This document shows, in pieces, positions 25,406 through 34,510 of a DNA stretch of 64,000 bases (positions are counted from its first letter, which is position 1; every line of letters begins with the position of its first letter). Under the pieces are notes generated by a model that was given only the letters and a program-made list of their open reading frames with translations, did no database searches and had not been told where the DNA came from. The position numbers and the translations under genes are program-made. The stretch is from positions 1 through 64,000 of the forward strand of contig NZ_JARGNA010000006.1 of the NCBI RefSeq assembly GCF_030167905.1. Direction: 5' to 3'. This stretch comes from Flavobacterium terrisoli. Lineage in GTDB: Bacteria; Bacteroidota; Bacteroidia; Flavobacteriales; Flavobacteriaceae.

Positions 25406-28400
25406 TTACAATCCTCTACTGTCTCTGATCCAATACTTAGTTCTTTTTACCAGATAGAACATTACCGGTACCATTACTAAAGTCAATACTGTGGCGTAAG
25501 TCAATCCGAAGATAATCGTCCAAGCCAATGGTGACCAGAAAATAACGTTATCACCGCCCATATATAAGTGCGGATTCAAATCGGTTACCAATCCAAAGAA
25601 GTCAAAATTCAAACCGATAGCCAAAGGGATCAATCCCAATACCGCAGTTAACGCGGTTAACAATACCGGACGCAAACGGGATTTTCCACTTTCGATGATT
25701 ACTTCCTTGATTTCCTCAAGCGATAAATCGTCATGGCTTTCCACGGCTTTTTCGGCTACTTTTTTGTCTAACAATAAGACAAAGAAGTCCATCAATACAA
25801 TTCCGTTCTTCACCACAATTCCCGCCAGCGATATGATTCCCATCATTGTCATCAGGATTACGAAATCCATATTGGCGATAACATAACCATAGAAAACCCC
25901 ACTGAAACTAAGCAATACCGTAAATAAAATCACGATGGTTTTGGAAACCGAATTGAACTGTAATACAATGATAATCGTGATTCCGGCCATGGCTAGGAAC
26001 AACGCATACATCAGGAAACTTTGGTTTTTGCCTTGTTCTTCCTGAACACCCGAGAACGAATAGGTAATGCCTTTCGGCAATTCATATCCTTTTAACTCAG
26101 TGGCTATCTGTTTGGTGATTTCGTCACCGTTATATCCGGTCAATACATTCGAATATACCGTCATGATACGTTTGTAACCTTTTCTTTTGATTTGGTTATA
26201 CGTATAGGCTTTCTCTGTATTAGATACTGCCGATATTGGCACCTGAACGATTTGACCATTGTTTTGGTTTCTGAAAGTCAACGATTGATTGAAAAGGATG
26301 TTTTCATTTTTACGTTGGTCTTCCTGCAAACGCACTACAATATTATAATCATCATCACCTTCTTTATAGGTAGAAATTTCCTGTCCATAAAGCGAACGAC
26401 GCAAATTGAATCCTAATTGTCCTGTAGTAACTCCGGCGCTTCCTGCATTGACACGGTCAACGCTTACTTCAAGTTCCGGACTTTGTTTGTTTACATCAAC
26501 GCTCAATTTCTCAATTCCCGGAATGTTTTTGCTGTCAATATACGCAATCATTTTGTCTGCTTCCTTGATCATTTGGTCATAATCAGAACCAGTCAATTGC
26601 ACAGAGATTGGATAACCAGCCGGCGGACCATTGGCATCTTTTTCAACGGTAATGATTGCTCCGGCAATGCCTTTTACTTTGGCACGAATTTCTTCCAAAA
26701 CATCAGAAGTGTTTATTCCCTGACGGAATTTAAACTCTGAGAAGTTCACGGTTACTTTTCCTTTAAATGGCGTTTCCGAAGCCGAACCTGCATCCACATT
26801 TGGATTTCCGGCGCCAACACCAACCTGTGAAACAATGCTTTCCGCTAAGAAATTCTCATTGGTTTTAGGGTCAACATATTTGCTTAAAATATTGATTACC
26901 TGTTTTTCTACAAATAAGGTCGCCTTATTGGTTTTCTCTATATCGGTTCCTTGCGGATATTCTATATATACTATGGCCTGATTCGGGATGTTATCCGGGA
27001 AGAACAATACTTTTCTCGGGAAAACACCCAATAAGATGAACGATAAAAACAACATTCCAATGATGCTTCCAAGCGCAATCCACGCGTTTCTTCCGGTTAG
27101 GATTTTGGCCAAAAAGCGTTTGTACTTCTCTTCCATTCTTGGGAAGAAGCCATGTTGGAAATCTTGTGTCCATTGGTACAATTTGATTTTATATAACCAC
27201 ATTAACCCTAAAGCAATGATGGCTAAGTGACCAATGGCTCTTGCGCCTTTGCTGTCATAAACATTTCCGACAATCACAAAAATTAAGGCTATGATTCCGA
27301 ATATAATCGAATAGGTTTTGGCAGTTTTTGTTTTTACATTTCGGTCTTCGATATCCATCGAACCACCGGTCATCGCAGCATTTACGATCATCGCCACGAA
27401 TAATGACGCGCCCAACGTAACCGAAAGTGTCAATGGGAAATACATCATGAATTTACCCATAGTTCCGGGCCACAAAGCGAATGGTAAAAAGGCCATTAAG
27501 GTTGTAGCGGTTGAAGAAATTACCGGCCATGCGATTTCACCAATACCAATTTTGGAAGCTTGTATGCGCGGCATGCCTTTCTTCATATTGGCAAACACGT
27601 TGTCAACGACCACAATTCCGTCATCCACCAGCATTCCCAATCCCATAACCAATCCGAAAAGGACCATCGTATTCAATGTCAGTCCTAAAGCGGAAAGTAT
27701 GGTAAATGCCATCAACATGGAGAGTGGAATTGCCGCGCCAACAAATAAGGAGTTACGCAATCCCATGGTAAACATCAAAACAATCATTACCAGTACGATA
27801 CCAAAGATAATGTGGTTGGATAACTCATCTACCTGGTGTTCTACGCGGGATGATTGGTCATTGGTTAAGTCAATTTCAAGGTCTTTAGGCAGATAGTTTT
27901 CTTTTGCCAATTCGATTCTTTCCTTTACCTGTTCAATCGCAGAAATCATGTTTTGACCCGAACGTTTCTTTACGTTCAGCATCACCACTTCTTTTCCTTT
28001 CTCACGGGCATAAGTGGTTTTCTCTTTTTCCTTGAAACTTACCGTTGCAATATCTTTTAAGTAAACGCTACCGCCATGCGATTTTACGATTACATTTTCT
28101 AATTCTTTTGGATCTTTGATTTCTCCAATAATCCTGATGTTGTTTCGCGAACCCTGAGATGTCAGATTTCCGCCCGAAAGCGTCATGTTTTCATATTTTA
28201 CGGCATTTTGAATGTCGTCAAACGAAACCTGAGCCGCGGTCATTTTGAAAATGTCAACGGCAATTTCAACCTCTTTGTCATCCACACCAAGGATGTCCAC
28301 TTTCTTTACTTCGGCAATTTCCTCTATATCATCCTGAAGCAATTCGCCATACTTTTTAAGTTGCTGCGTAGTGTAGTTTCCTTTTAGGTTGATGTTCAAA

Positions 28401-28855
28401 ATCGGCACTTCTTCCGAAATGTTCAATTCAAAAACACTAGGTTCCACTTTACTTCCGTTGTCCAGATTGGGCCAATCGGTATCCGCTTTTACCACATCGA
28501 CTTTGTCTTTGATTTTGGTTTTGGCTTCTTCAATTCCGATTTTATCACCAAATTCAACGATAATCATTCCGTAATCCTGGAATGAACTGGCGGTTATTTT
28601 TTCAATTCCACTGATGTTTTTAAACTCTTTCTCCAGTGGCTTTATGATCAGTTTCTCAACGTCTTCAGCTGAATTTCCGGGGAAAACAGAAGAAACGTAC
28701 ACTTTATTTTCGATGATTTCCGGGAAATCTTCACGTGGCATCGTTACATAGGCAATCAAACCTGTAATAACGATCAAAAAGGTGAAGATGTAAACAGTGA
28801 CCCTATTGTCGACTGCCCAGCTCGATATACCGAATTCTTTACTTTGATGACTCAT
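25406..28855 (-). CDS. RND efflux pump inner-membrane permease (AcrB/HAE1-like)
   Basis: This is a 1149-residue proton-driven tripartite efflux permease. The family architecture is visible: a first transmembrane helix after the N-terminus, a large periplasmic loop, a helix bundle with the proton-relay aspartates in GLGMLVDDGIVVVDN, and a second loop plus bundle. At about residues 500-575, between the two halves, there are two extra hydrophobic helices (TYSIIFGIIALIFVIVGNVY and HLAIIALGLMWLYKI) with an amphipathic linker, making it about 100 residues longer than AcrB. It is the last gene of the tetR-tolC-adaptor-permease operon. Substrate is not predictable; toxic organic compounds are the usual cargo. 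Confidence 0.94.
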   Translation of the reverse strand: MSHQSKEFGISSWAVDNRVTVYIFTFLIVITGLIAYVTMPREDFPEIIENKVYVSSVFPGNSAEDVEKLIIKPLEKEFKNISGIEKITASSFQDYGMIIVEFGDKIGIEEAKTKIKDKVDVVKADTDWPNLDNGSKVEPSVFELNISEEVPILNINLKGNYTTQQLKKYGELLQDDIEEIAEVKKVDILGVDDKEVEIAVDIFKMTAAQVSFDDIQNAVKYENMTLSGGNLTSQGSRNNIRIIGEIKDPKELENVIVKSHGGSVYLKDIATVSFKEKEKTTYAREKGKEVVMLNVKKRSGQNMISAIEQVKERIELAKENYLPKDLEIDLTNDQSSRVEHQVDELSNHIIFGIVLVMIVLMFTMGLRNSLFVGAAIPLSMLMAFTILSALGLTLNTMVLFGLVMGLGMLVDDGIVVVDNVFANMKKGMPRIQASKIGIGEIAWPVISSTATTLMAFLPFALWPGTMGKFMMYFPLTLSVTLGASLFVAMIVNAAMTGGSMDIEDRNVKTKTAKTYSIIFGIIALIFVIVGNVYDSKGARAIGHLAIIALGLMWLYKIKLYQWTQDFQHGFFPRMEEKYKRFLAKILTGRNAWIALGSIIGMLFLSFILLGVFPRKVLFFPDNIPNQAIVYIEYPQGTDIEKTNKATLFVEKQVINILSKYVDPKTNENFLAESIVSQVGVGAGNPNVDAGSASETPFKGKVTVNFSEFKFRQGINTSDVLEEIRAKVKGIAGAIITVEKDANGPPAGYPISVQLTGSDYDQMIKEADKMIAYIDSKNIPGIEKLSVDVNKQSPELEVSVDRVNAGSAGVTTGQLGFNLRRSLYGQEISTYKEGDDDYNIVVRLQEDQRKNENILFNQSLTFRNQNNGQIVQVPISAVSNTEKAYTYNQIKRKGYKRIMTVYSNVLTGYNGDEITKQIATELKGYELPKGITYSFSGVQEEQGKNQSFLMYALFLAMAGITIIIVLQFNSVSKTIVILFTVLLSFSGVFYGYVIANMDFVILMTMMGIISLAGIVVKNGIVLMDFFVLLLDKKVAEKAVESHDDLSLEEIKEVIIESGKSRLRPVLLTALTAVLGLIPLAIGLNFDFFGLVTDLNPHLYMGGDNVIFWSPLAWTIIFGLTYATVLTLVMVPVMFYLVKRTKYWIRDSRGL

Positions 28856-28882
28856 TCTTTATATTATTATGAGGTTAGATTT

Positions 28883-30022
28883 TTAGAAGTTTAGTTTCAT
28901 TCCTTCAGAGATGTTGTTCACTCCTTCAGTCACAATAATATCATTGGCAGACAAACCACTCATGATTTCAGTAACGTTATCCGATGATTTTCCAACAGTC
29001 ACCACCACTTTTTTAGCGGTTCCGGTTTTGCCATTACTGCCTTCAACCGTATAAATGAATTTGTTTCCTTGTCCGTCTTCCTGAACCACATTGGTTGGAA
29101 CCACAATTGCGTCTTTGCTTACGTAATCAATGATTTTAAGTTTAGCCACCTGATTTGGGCGTAATAAATTATCCGGATTCGGAACGCTTACTTCAATCCC
29201 GAAACTTCTGTTGCTTGGATTGATGAAATTGCCCACCTGACGTACTTTTCCTTTATAAGTTTTACCGAGAGAAGTCAAATAAACATCTACTTCAGTGCCT
29301 ACTTTTAATTTCCCGATATAGGTTTCAGGAACTGTCGTAGAAACATACATATTGCTCAGGTTTACAATTCGCATCAAGCCTTGCGGACTTGGCGCCACCA
29401 CTTCACCTTTTTCAACAAAAACTTCGTCGATAGTTCCCGTGAATGGAGCACGAATAACGGTTTTAGCCAATTGCGCTTTGATTTGGGCTACCGATTTTTG
29501 AGCTGAAACCATTTGGGTTTGCGCTTGTAAATACTGGATTTCAGAGCCTATTTTTTTGTCCCAAAGATTTTTTTGTCTTTCATAAGTTGTTTTAGCTAAA
29601 GCATATTGATTTTCGGCACTCGCCAATTGTTGGCTCATTCCGGCATCATCCACACGCCCTAAGATTTGCCCTTTGGAAACTTTTTGCCCGGCTTTAACGG
29701 TTAAAGAAGTCAAAGTCCCACTGAATTCGGGTTGAACCAGGATGTTTTCTTTAGTGTCAACATTTCCCTGAATGTCAAGATAATGTTTGAAAATGGTATC
29801 TTTTACCGTCAATACAGAAACCAAAGCTTCTTCTTTTTTAACGTCTAAAGTGGCCAAAGCGCCTTCAATTTTGGCAATTTCAGCCTGTAAAGCGGTTTTC
29901 TTTTCCTGAAGTGCTTTTACATTTTTGGCACTGATTAAGGCATCAATGCTTTCCTTCTTTTCACCATTCGAACACGACAGTAAAAAAATTGAAAATGCGG
30001 ATAGGTATAATAATTTTCTCAT
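28883..30022 (-). CDS. RND efflux periplasmic adaptor, lipoprotein (membrane-fusion protein)
   Basis: This 379-residue adaptor bridges the permease and the TolC-like channel. The lipobox LLSC (about residues 14-17 of MRKLLYLSAFSIFLLSCS) suggests N-terminal lipidation. A coiled-coil hairpin rich in Q, A and K (about 35-70 and 135-185) flanks the lipoyl-like domain (LVQPEFSGTLTSLTVKAG, VIRAPFTGTIDEVFVEKG). Beta-barrel and membrane-proximal domains follow. It is 27 bp upstream of the permease and 10 bp downstream of the tolC gene. Confidence 0.93.
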   Translation of the reverse strand: MRKLLYLSAFSIFLLSCSNGEKKESIDALISAKNVKALQEKKTALQAEIAKIEGALATLDVKKEEALVSVLTVKDTIFKHYLDIQGNVDTKENILVQPEFSGTLTSLTVKAGQKVSKGQILGRVDDAGMSQQLASAENQYALAKTTYERQKNLWDKKIGSEIQYLQAQTQMVSAQKSVAQIKAQLAKTVIRAPFTGTIDEVFVEKGEVVAPSPQGLMRIVNLSNMYVSTTVPETYIGKLKVGTEVDVYLTSLGKTYKGKVRQVGNFINPSNRSFGIEVSVPNPDNLLRPNQVAKLKIIDYVSKDAIVVPTNVVQEDGQGNKFIYTVEGSNGKTGTAKKVVVTVGKSSDNVTEIMSGLSANDIIVTEGVNNISEGMKLNF

Positions 30023-30032
30023 TAGTTATAAA

Positions 30033-31373
30033 TTAGTTTTTATTGATGATTTTTTCTAAAGTTGCTTTTTTGTTGATGATGTTTATCATACATTGCAAAT
30101 AAGTTTGCTGTGCCGTGTACAATTGTCTTTGGGCTTCACTGAAGTCAAAGCTCGATGACAAACCTTCAGTAAACTTGATTTGTTGTTTTCTTTCGATGCG
30201 TTCGGCCAAATTCAGATTGTTTTTGGAAGTCGCATATTCTTCAATACTGAATTCATATTCGCTTTTGACTTTTTCGTACTCCAATTTCAATCGTTGCTCC
30301 GTAGCGGTAAGTTGGGTTTTGGCTTGATCCAAAGCTATCTTGGCCTGCTGTGTTCTGGCACTTCTGGCAAAACTGCTGAAGATCGGAACGTTAAGGCTCA
30401 CTCCTAAATTGGAGTAATTCAACCATTTTTGGTCTTTTTGGAAAAAGGCAAACTGATCATTAAAGGCATTGTAGCCAAAGTTCAGATTGGCCGATAATGT
30501 TGGTAAGGCTTTGCTTCTTTGTAATTTTAACTCCAAAGTTCTTTGCTCCTGGAAGTTGGACGCCATTTGGTAATCAATATTATTGGTTACCGAAAATTCG
30601 CCTTGACCAAAAGCCAAATCCAAATTTGAAATAGTCAGGTTGTCCAGTTTATCGGTTAGTTTCAGTTCTGAACTGATATCGATACCCAAAGTGTATTTCA
30701 ACATTTTATAAGCCACATCCAATAAACGTCTGGTGTTGTTCAGATTGCTGTTGATTGAAGCCAAAGTGATTTGCAGTTGCTCCACATTTTCTTCCTCAAT
30801 CAAACCGTTTTTATAAGTTTCCTCGGTATCGGTTAAGGTCTTTGATAAAGTGGCTTTGTTCTTTTCCAGAATCACAACGCTTTCCTCTGCTAATAATACA
30901 TTGCCATAAGCATTGATGACCATTTCCCTGATTTCAGAATTGGTTTTTTGCTTGGCATTTTCATAGTATTTCAAATAGGTTTTAGAAGCCTGTAGCGCTA
31001 CGATATAAGAACCGTCAAAAATCAATTGGCTTAAGTTGGCACGCGCCGTCATATTGTGTTTGGTTCCAAAAGCTACTTCGGCAAATTCACCGGGATTTCC
31101 GCCAAAGAACTCAGCAGGAATCAGTGATTTTTGCAATTCAAAATTGTTTTGATAATCCACACCGGCGTTGATTTGAGGCAAACCTGCTGCGGTGGTTTCC
31201 CATTTTTTCTTCTTAGCAGCGTCAATGTCCCTGCCGGCATTGATGACCGAATAATTGTTTTGCAACGCATGGTCAATTGCCTGCTGCAGACTGAACGAAT
31301 AGCTCTGCTTTTGGTCTTGGGCCTGTAAGCTGCTTACAATCAAGAGTAAGGTTATTATTAGTTTGTTTTTCAT
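30033..31373 (-). CDS. TolC-family outer membrane efflux channel
   Basis: This is a 446-residue outer membrane factor. A signal peptide (ends SSLQAQ) is followed by two OEP repeats rich in long alpha-helical segments, e.g. SLQQAIDHALQNNYSVINAG at the start of the first and TTYLQCMINIINKKATLEKI at the end. It supplies the exit duct for the adjacent adaptor and permease. Confidence 0.93.
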   Translation of the reverse strand: MKNKLIITLLLIVSSLQAQDQKQSYSFSLQQAIDHALQNNYSVINAGRDIDAAKKKKWETTAAGLPQINAGVDYQNNFELQKSLIPAEFFGGNPGEFAEVAFGTKHNMTARANLSQLIFDGSYIVALQASKTYLKYYENAKQKTNSEIREMVINAYGNVLLAEESVVILEKNKATLSKTLTDTEETYKNGLIEEENVEQLQITLASINSNLNNTRRLLDVAYKMLKYTLGIDISSELKLTDKLDNLTISNLDLAFGQGEFSVTNNIDYQMASNFQEQRTLELKLQRSKALPTLSANLNFGYNAFNDQFAFFQKDQKWLNYSNLGVSLNVPIFSSFARSARTQQAKIALDQAKTQLTATEQRLKLEYEKVKSEYEFSIEEYATSKNNLNLAERIERKQQIKFTEGLSSSFDFSEAQRQLYTAQQTYLQCMINIINKKATLEKIINKN

Positions 31374-31382
31374 AGATTGATG

Positions 31383-31979
31383 TTAAGTATTTAGATTATT
31401 TAAGTTTTTTTGAAGTTCCAAAATACCTTCGGCTGTGGCAATGGCCCGGGTGTGGTATTCGAGGGCTTTGGCTTCCAGTTCATAGGCTTCTTTTTCTAAA
31501 GGTGTATTCTCATTGATTGAAAAAATCAGCGTGTAATAAAACTTTACAGCTGCTTCAATGTCGGTTTCCTTGCGGTATAAACCTTCTGCAATTCCTTTTT
31601 CAATATTGCTGCGGAAGAACTGGCTACAGTCTTCAATTTCGTTAGCCATCATTTTTTCATAGATCTCAGGATAATGTTTTTTAAGCTGATAGGCCGGCGA
31701 TTGGTCAAAGGACTGGAACATCTGCTTGAACATCTCACGCATTTGGAAATTTTCCTTGATTGCATTGTGGTTTTCAGCGATGACACTTTCCATTAGGCGA
31801 TGAATGTTTTGATGCACTACTTCGGTTCCTTCTTCAATTAGTTTCTCTTTATTGCTGAAATATTTATAAATCGTTTTTTTTGAAATACACATTTCCCCGG
31901 CAATATCATCCATAGTAACACTCTTGAACCCCAGTTTCAGGAACATGTCGGTGGCTTTTTTGATGATTTTATCTTTCAT
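31383..31979 (-). CDS. TetR/AcrR-family repressor of the efflux operon
   Basis: This is a 198-residue ligand-responsive repressor. The N-terminal helix-turn-helix is clear (about residues 20-45: SVTMDDIAGEMCISKKTIYKYF). The all-helical C-terminal ligand domain is unlike any specific characterised regulator I can name. It is the first gene of the operon, 9 bp before tolC. An 8-bp inverted repeat over its own promoter (32011-32040) is the likely operator, so autoregulation with the pump genes is inferred. Confidence 0.93.
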   Translation of the reverse strand: MKDKIIKKATDMFLKLGFKSVTMDDIAGEMCISKKTIYKYFSNKEKLIEEGTEVVHQNIHRLMESVIAENHNAIKENFQMREMFKQMFQSFDQSPAYQLKKHYPEIYEKMMANEIEDCSQFFRSNIEKGIAEGLYRKETDIEAAVKFYYTLIFSINENTPLEKEAYELEAKALEYHTRAIATAEGILELQKNLNNLNT

Positions 31980-31999
31980 GATATGTAAAAATTATGGTG

Positions 32000-32007
32000 C
32001 AAAAGTA
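32000..32007 (-). promoter_or_regulatory. -7 box of the tetR-efflux operon
   Basis: TACTTTTG on the minus strand matches TAnnTTTG and gives a predicted start near 31993, about 14 nt before the tetR ATG. No TTG lies at the ideal -33 distance; that position is occupied by the inverted repeat. Confidence 0.55.
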
Positions 32008-32010
32008 AGA

Positions 32011-32040
32011 TGGAAACTTTAAACACTAAAATAGTTTCCA
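32011..32040. promoter_or_regulatory. Candidate TetR operator
   Basis: Perfect 8-bp arms TGGAAACT (32011-32018) and AGTTTCCA (32033-32040) are separated by 14 bp and cover the -33 zone of the tetR promoter. Palindromes of this size over the promoter are standard operators for autoregulating TetR proteins. Confidence 0.7.
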
Positions 32041-32123
32041 AAGTATTAACGAAAATTTAACATTGGAAAAAGACGCTTTTGTAATGCGGGAAGAATAGTC
32101 TAAATTAGCCGAAAATATTTTTC

Positions 32124-33098
32124 ATGCGCGCTATCTCTTATTACCAGGACTTGATTATATCCCATTTTGAGTCTTTGACTTTTCAAAAAGAGCCCAACAA
32201 TCTATATGAGCCGATTCGCTATATCCTTTCGCTTGGAGGAAAAAGATTGCGTCCGGTGCTGACATTGATGGCAGCCGAAGTTTTTGATGCTGATGCAAAA
32301 AAAGCGATTGCAGCAGCGACTGCGGTAGAGGTTTTTCACAACTTTTCATTGATTCACGATGATATCATGGATGATGCGCCGCTCAGAAGAGGCAACGAAA
32401 CCGTGCATGAAAAATGGAATCTGAATACAGGAATCCTTTCGGGTGATGCGATGCTGATTTTAGCGTATCAGTTTTTTGAAACCTATGAGGCTGATGTTTT
32501 TAGGGATTTGGCCAAATTGTTCAGCAAAACGGCGTTGGAAGTTTGCGAAGGGCAACAATATGATGTCGATTTTGAAACGCGTGACGATGTTAGCATTCCG
32601 GAATACCTGAAAATGATCGAATTCAAAACCGCAGTTTTGGTTGGTGCTGCCATGAAAATGGGTGCTATCGTCGCCGAAACGTCAACGGAAAATGCCAATT
32701 CCATTTATGATTTCGGCTTGAATCTTGGTATTGCCTTTCAATTGCAGGATGATTATTTAGATGCGTTTGGCAATCCGGAAACTTTCGGAAAACAGGTTGG
32801 AGGCGATATCATAGAAAACAAAAAAACCTATTTGTATCTTAAAGCAATGGAATATGCCAAAGCAGAAGAAAAGGAACAGTTGTTGCATTTGTTCTCGATA
32901 CAACCGAGCGATAATACGGATAAGATTAACTCGGTAAAACTGCTTTTCAACCAAACCGGAGCAAGCGATGCAACGCAAAGTGCCATTCAGGAGTATACTT
33001 TTAAGGCTTTTGAAACCTTGGAAAAAATGAATATCAGTGCAGATAAAAAAGAGTTATTGAGAACTTTCGGTGACAATTTAATGAGTAGAAACGTGTAA
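32124..33098 (+). CDS. Polyprenyl diphosphate synthase
   Basis: This 324-residue trans-isoprenyl diphosphate synthase elongates allylic diphosphates with IPP. The first aspartate-rich motif is DDIMD (79-83, within LIHDDIMDDAPLRRG), and the second is in QLQDDYLDAFG at about residue 210. A phenylalanine lies five residues before the first motif and there is no two-residue insertion in it, a pattern shared with type I GGPP synthases. Chain length is nevertheless uncertain: a role in menaquinone side-chain synthesis is equally plausible, since flavobacteria use menaquinone and this genome segment encodes complex I. It is divergent from the efflux operon. Confidence 0.92.
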   Translation: MRAISYYQDLIISHFESLTFQKEPNNLYEPIRYILSLGGKRLRPVLTLMAAEVFDADAKKAIAAATAVEVFHNFSLIHDDIMDDAPLRRGNETVHEKWNLNTGILSGDAMLILAYQFFETYEADVFRDLAKLFSKTALEVCEGQQYDVDFETRDDVSIPEYLKMIEFKTAVLVGAAMKMGAIVAETSTENANSIYDFGLNLGIAFQLQDDYLDAFGNPETFGKQVGGDIIENKKTYLYLKAMEYAKAEEKEQLLHLFSIQPSDNTDKINSVKLLFNQTGASDATQSAIQEYTFKAFETLEKMNISADKKELLRTFGDNLMSRNV

Positions 33099-33107
33099 AA
33101 AAGTAAT

Positions 33108-33173
33108 CAGAAGGCAGATTTCAGAAAGCATTAAAACTTTCTGCGTTCTGCGTTCTCAATTCTGCATTCTAAG
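33108..33173 (+). repeat. Heptad-periodic array abutting the 33174 start codon
   Basis: Three CAGAARG-type units (33108-33128) face five TTCTGCG-type units (33139-33173, successive heptads starting at 33139, 33146, 33153, 33160 and 33167). The last unit ends at the base before the ATG. CAGAA and TTCTG cores are complementary, so the two halves form an imperfect inverted repeat. A related array lies upstream of frr (63697-63771). Confidence 0.8.
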
Positions 33174-33524
33174 ATGTACCAACCACCAACCACTACAGAT
33201 AATTTACTTTCGGAAGCCGAAAAGGAAAACCTCTATGCTAAATTATTGGAACAGATCAACAAGGATTTCAACTTTGCCAACGAACCGATTGACTTTCCGC
33301 AAAGCACTTCGCCCTATGAGTTGAAAGTCCAACTCCACGAAAAAATTTACCGCTTAATCCAACACAGATATGCAGAATTACTCAACTTGCTTTACATCGT
33401 CGATGTTCCCGAGGAAAATGTCAAGCAATTGGACGGAAGTGATACCGTCGAACTGGCCGAACAAATTGCCTTTTTGGTTTTGAAAAGGGAATGGATGAAG
33501 GTTTGGTTCCGGAATAAGTACTAA
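33174..33524 (+). CDS. Conserved hypothetical cytosolic protein
   Basis: This is a 116-residue protein without signal peptide or transmembrane segment, predominantly helical and acidic (ELKVQLHEKIYRLIQHRYAE, then VELAEQIAFLVLKREWMKVW). I do not recognise a named domain. The composition matches small conserved flavobacterial proteins of unknown role. It is on the same strand as the polyprenyl synthase, 75 bp downstream, with the gap filled by a heptad array. Its stop codon overlaps the end of the convergent 33521-33907 gene by 4 bp. Confidence 0.75.
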   Translation: MYQPPTTTDNLLSEAEKENLYAKLLEQINKDFNFANEPIDFPQSTSPYELKVQLHEKIYRLIQHRYAELLNLLYIVDVPEENVKQLDGSDTVELAEQIAFLVLKREWMKVWFRNKY

Positions 33525-33907
33525 AATTTCTCGAAAAACAAGTTCAAAATACCGGACGCAATCGCACTTCCAAAATCACTTACACCATTTGGATTGAGAG
33601 AATCTGTTTTCATTCCGTTGAAATTATAAATCGGAAACGACTTGTTGTTGGTTTGGTAATATTGGTTGTTGACCTTCACATAATTGTCATTCATTTGCGT
33701 CATCGGGTTGTAAACAGACAGAAAATACTTGTCTGCATAACTTCTTTTATCGGAAAGATTCACTACAAAAGAAAAGTCCTTAAGGCTAAGAACGGAAACA
33801 TTGGAAGAAAATGGTCGGTTAGCTTTGCCTAATACGAATGAAGTGGGATTTTGGGAAAACCCGATACAACTCAAAAGCAAAAACGATAAACAAAAAATAT
33901 TTTTCAT
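33521..33907 (-). CDS. Small exported protein of unknown function
   Basis: This 128-residue protein has a signal peptide (MKNIFCLSFLLLSCIGFSQ) and a mature part rich in Asn, Ser and aromatic residues (KVNNQYYQTNNKSFPIYNFN). The frame is open 61 codons further upstream, but that part overlaps the end of the preceding gene and lacks a signal peptide, so the ATG at 33907 was chosen. It follows the 33918-34466 gene by 10 bp and is probably co-transcribed. No domain recognised. Confidence 0.78.
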   Translation of the reverse strand: MKNIFCLSFLLLSCIGFSQNPTSFVLGKANRPFSSNVSVLSLKDFSFVVNLSDKRSYADKYFLSVYNPMTQMNDNYVKVNNQYYQTNNKSFPIYNFNGMKTDSLNPNGVSDFGSAIASGILNLFFEKF

Positions 33908-33917
33908 AAGTTCAAAT

Positions 33918-34466
33918 TTAAAAATAAGCTCTGATAAATGGCATAAAAGCATCACCGTATACATCCTTGTCTTTGTCAAAAAGCAAATTGCATCGAACAC
34001 CAAAGGTAACATTTTCTGCCCGATAACCGGCACCAATATACAAACCGGTATTCCAAAAACTTCTTTTGACATTACCGCCCAAATCTTCATAAGCGGTATT
34101 CACATGAACTTGTTCAAGCTCTAAAGAAAGCTGAACGACCTCAATCGGATTGACCAAACCAATCAAACTTCCGCCAACCAAATCAGAGGAATAATAATTC
34201 TTTCTTTTCAAATGACTGTATTGCAATCCTGCGCCCAACGCGAAGACTTCGTTGAAGTTGTAAATGGCACTCGGTGCCACGGTAATATCGGTGTAACCAT
34301 TCCCAACCGATACACCTAGTCCGCCGCCAAATTGTACATGTTCCCAAAAATCTCCTGTTTTGGCTTTCGGCAACGGTTTTTCCTGCGAGAAAACAGTCTG
34401 GGAAATGCCCAAAAAGAACAGCAATAGCAAAAAAGGCTTTGAAATTTGAATCGTATTCTTTTTCAT
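33918..34466 (-). CDS. Small outer-membrane beta-barrel-like protein
   Basis: This is a 182-residue protein with signal peptide (ending SQTVFSQ) and alternating beta-strands ending in an aromatic residue (FIRAYF), typical of small outer membrane barrels. Flavobacterial homologues of this neighbourhood have, as I recall, been labelled 'alpha-ketoglutarate decarboxylase', which the sequence does not support: there is no thiamine-binding motif. That label is probably a spill-over from the neighbouring sucA. ATG at 34466 is preferred over an in-frame GTG at 34478. Confidence 0.8.
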   Translation of the reverse strand: MKKNTIQISKPFLLLLFFLGISQTVFSQEKPLPKAKTGDFWEHVQFGGGLGVSVGNGYTDITVAPSAIYNFNEVFALGAGLQYSHLKRKNYYSSDLVGGSLIGLVNPIEVVQLSLELEQVHVNTAYEDLGGNVKRSFWNTGLYIGAGYRAENVTFGVRCNLLFDKDKDVYGDAFMPFIRAYF

Positions 34467-34510
34467 CTCAACCAGCACGTTAAAATCGCGTTATAAATGT
34501 AGCAAAAACA

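Noticed and set aside
27318..27896. 192-codon open frame on the plus strand
   Set aside because: It is wholly antisense to the RND permease gene, has an unnatural composition and no start signals.
33908..34090. N-terminal extension of the 128-residue exported protein
   Set aside because: It overlaps the upstream gene, and the signal peptide begins at 33907.
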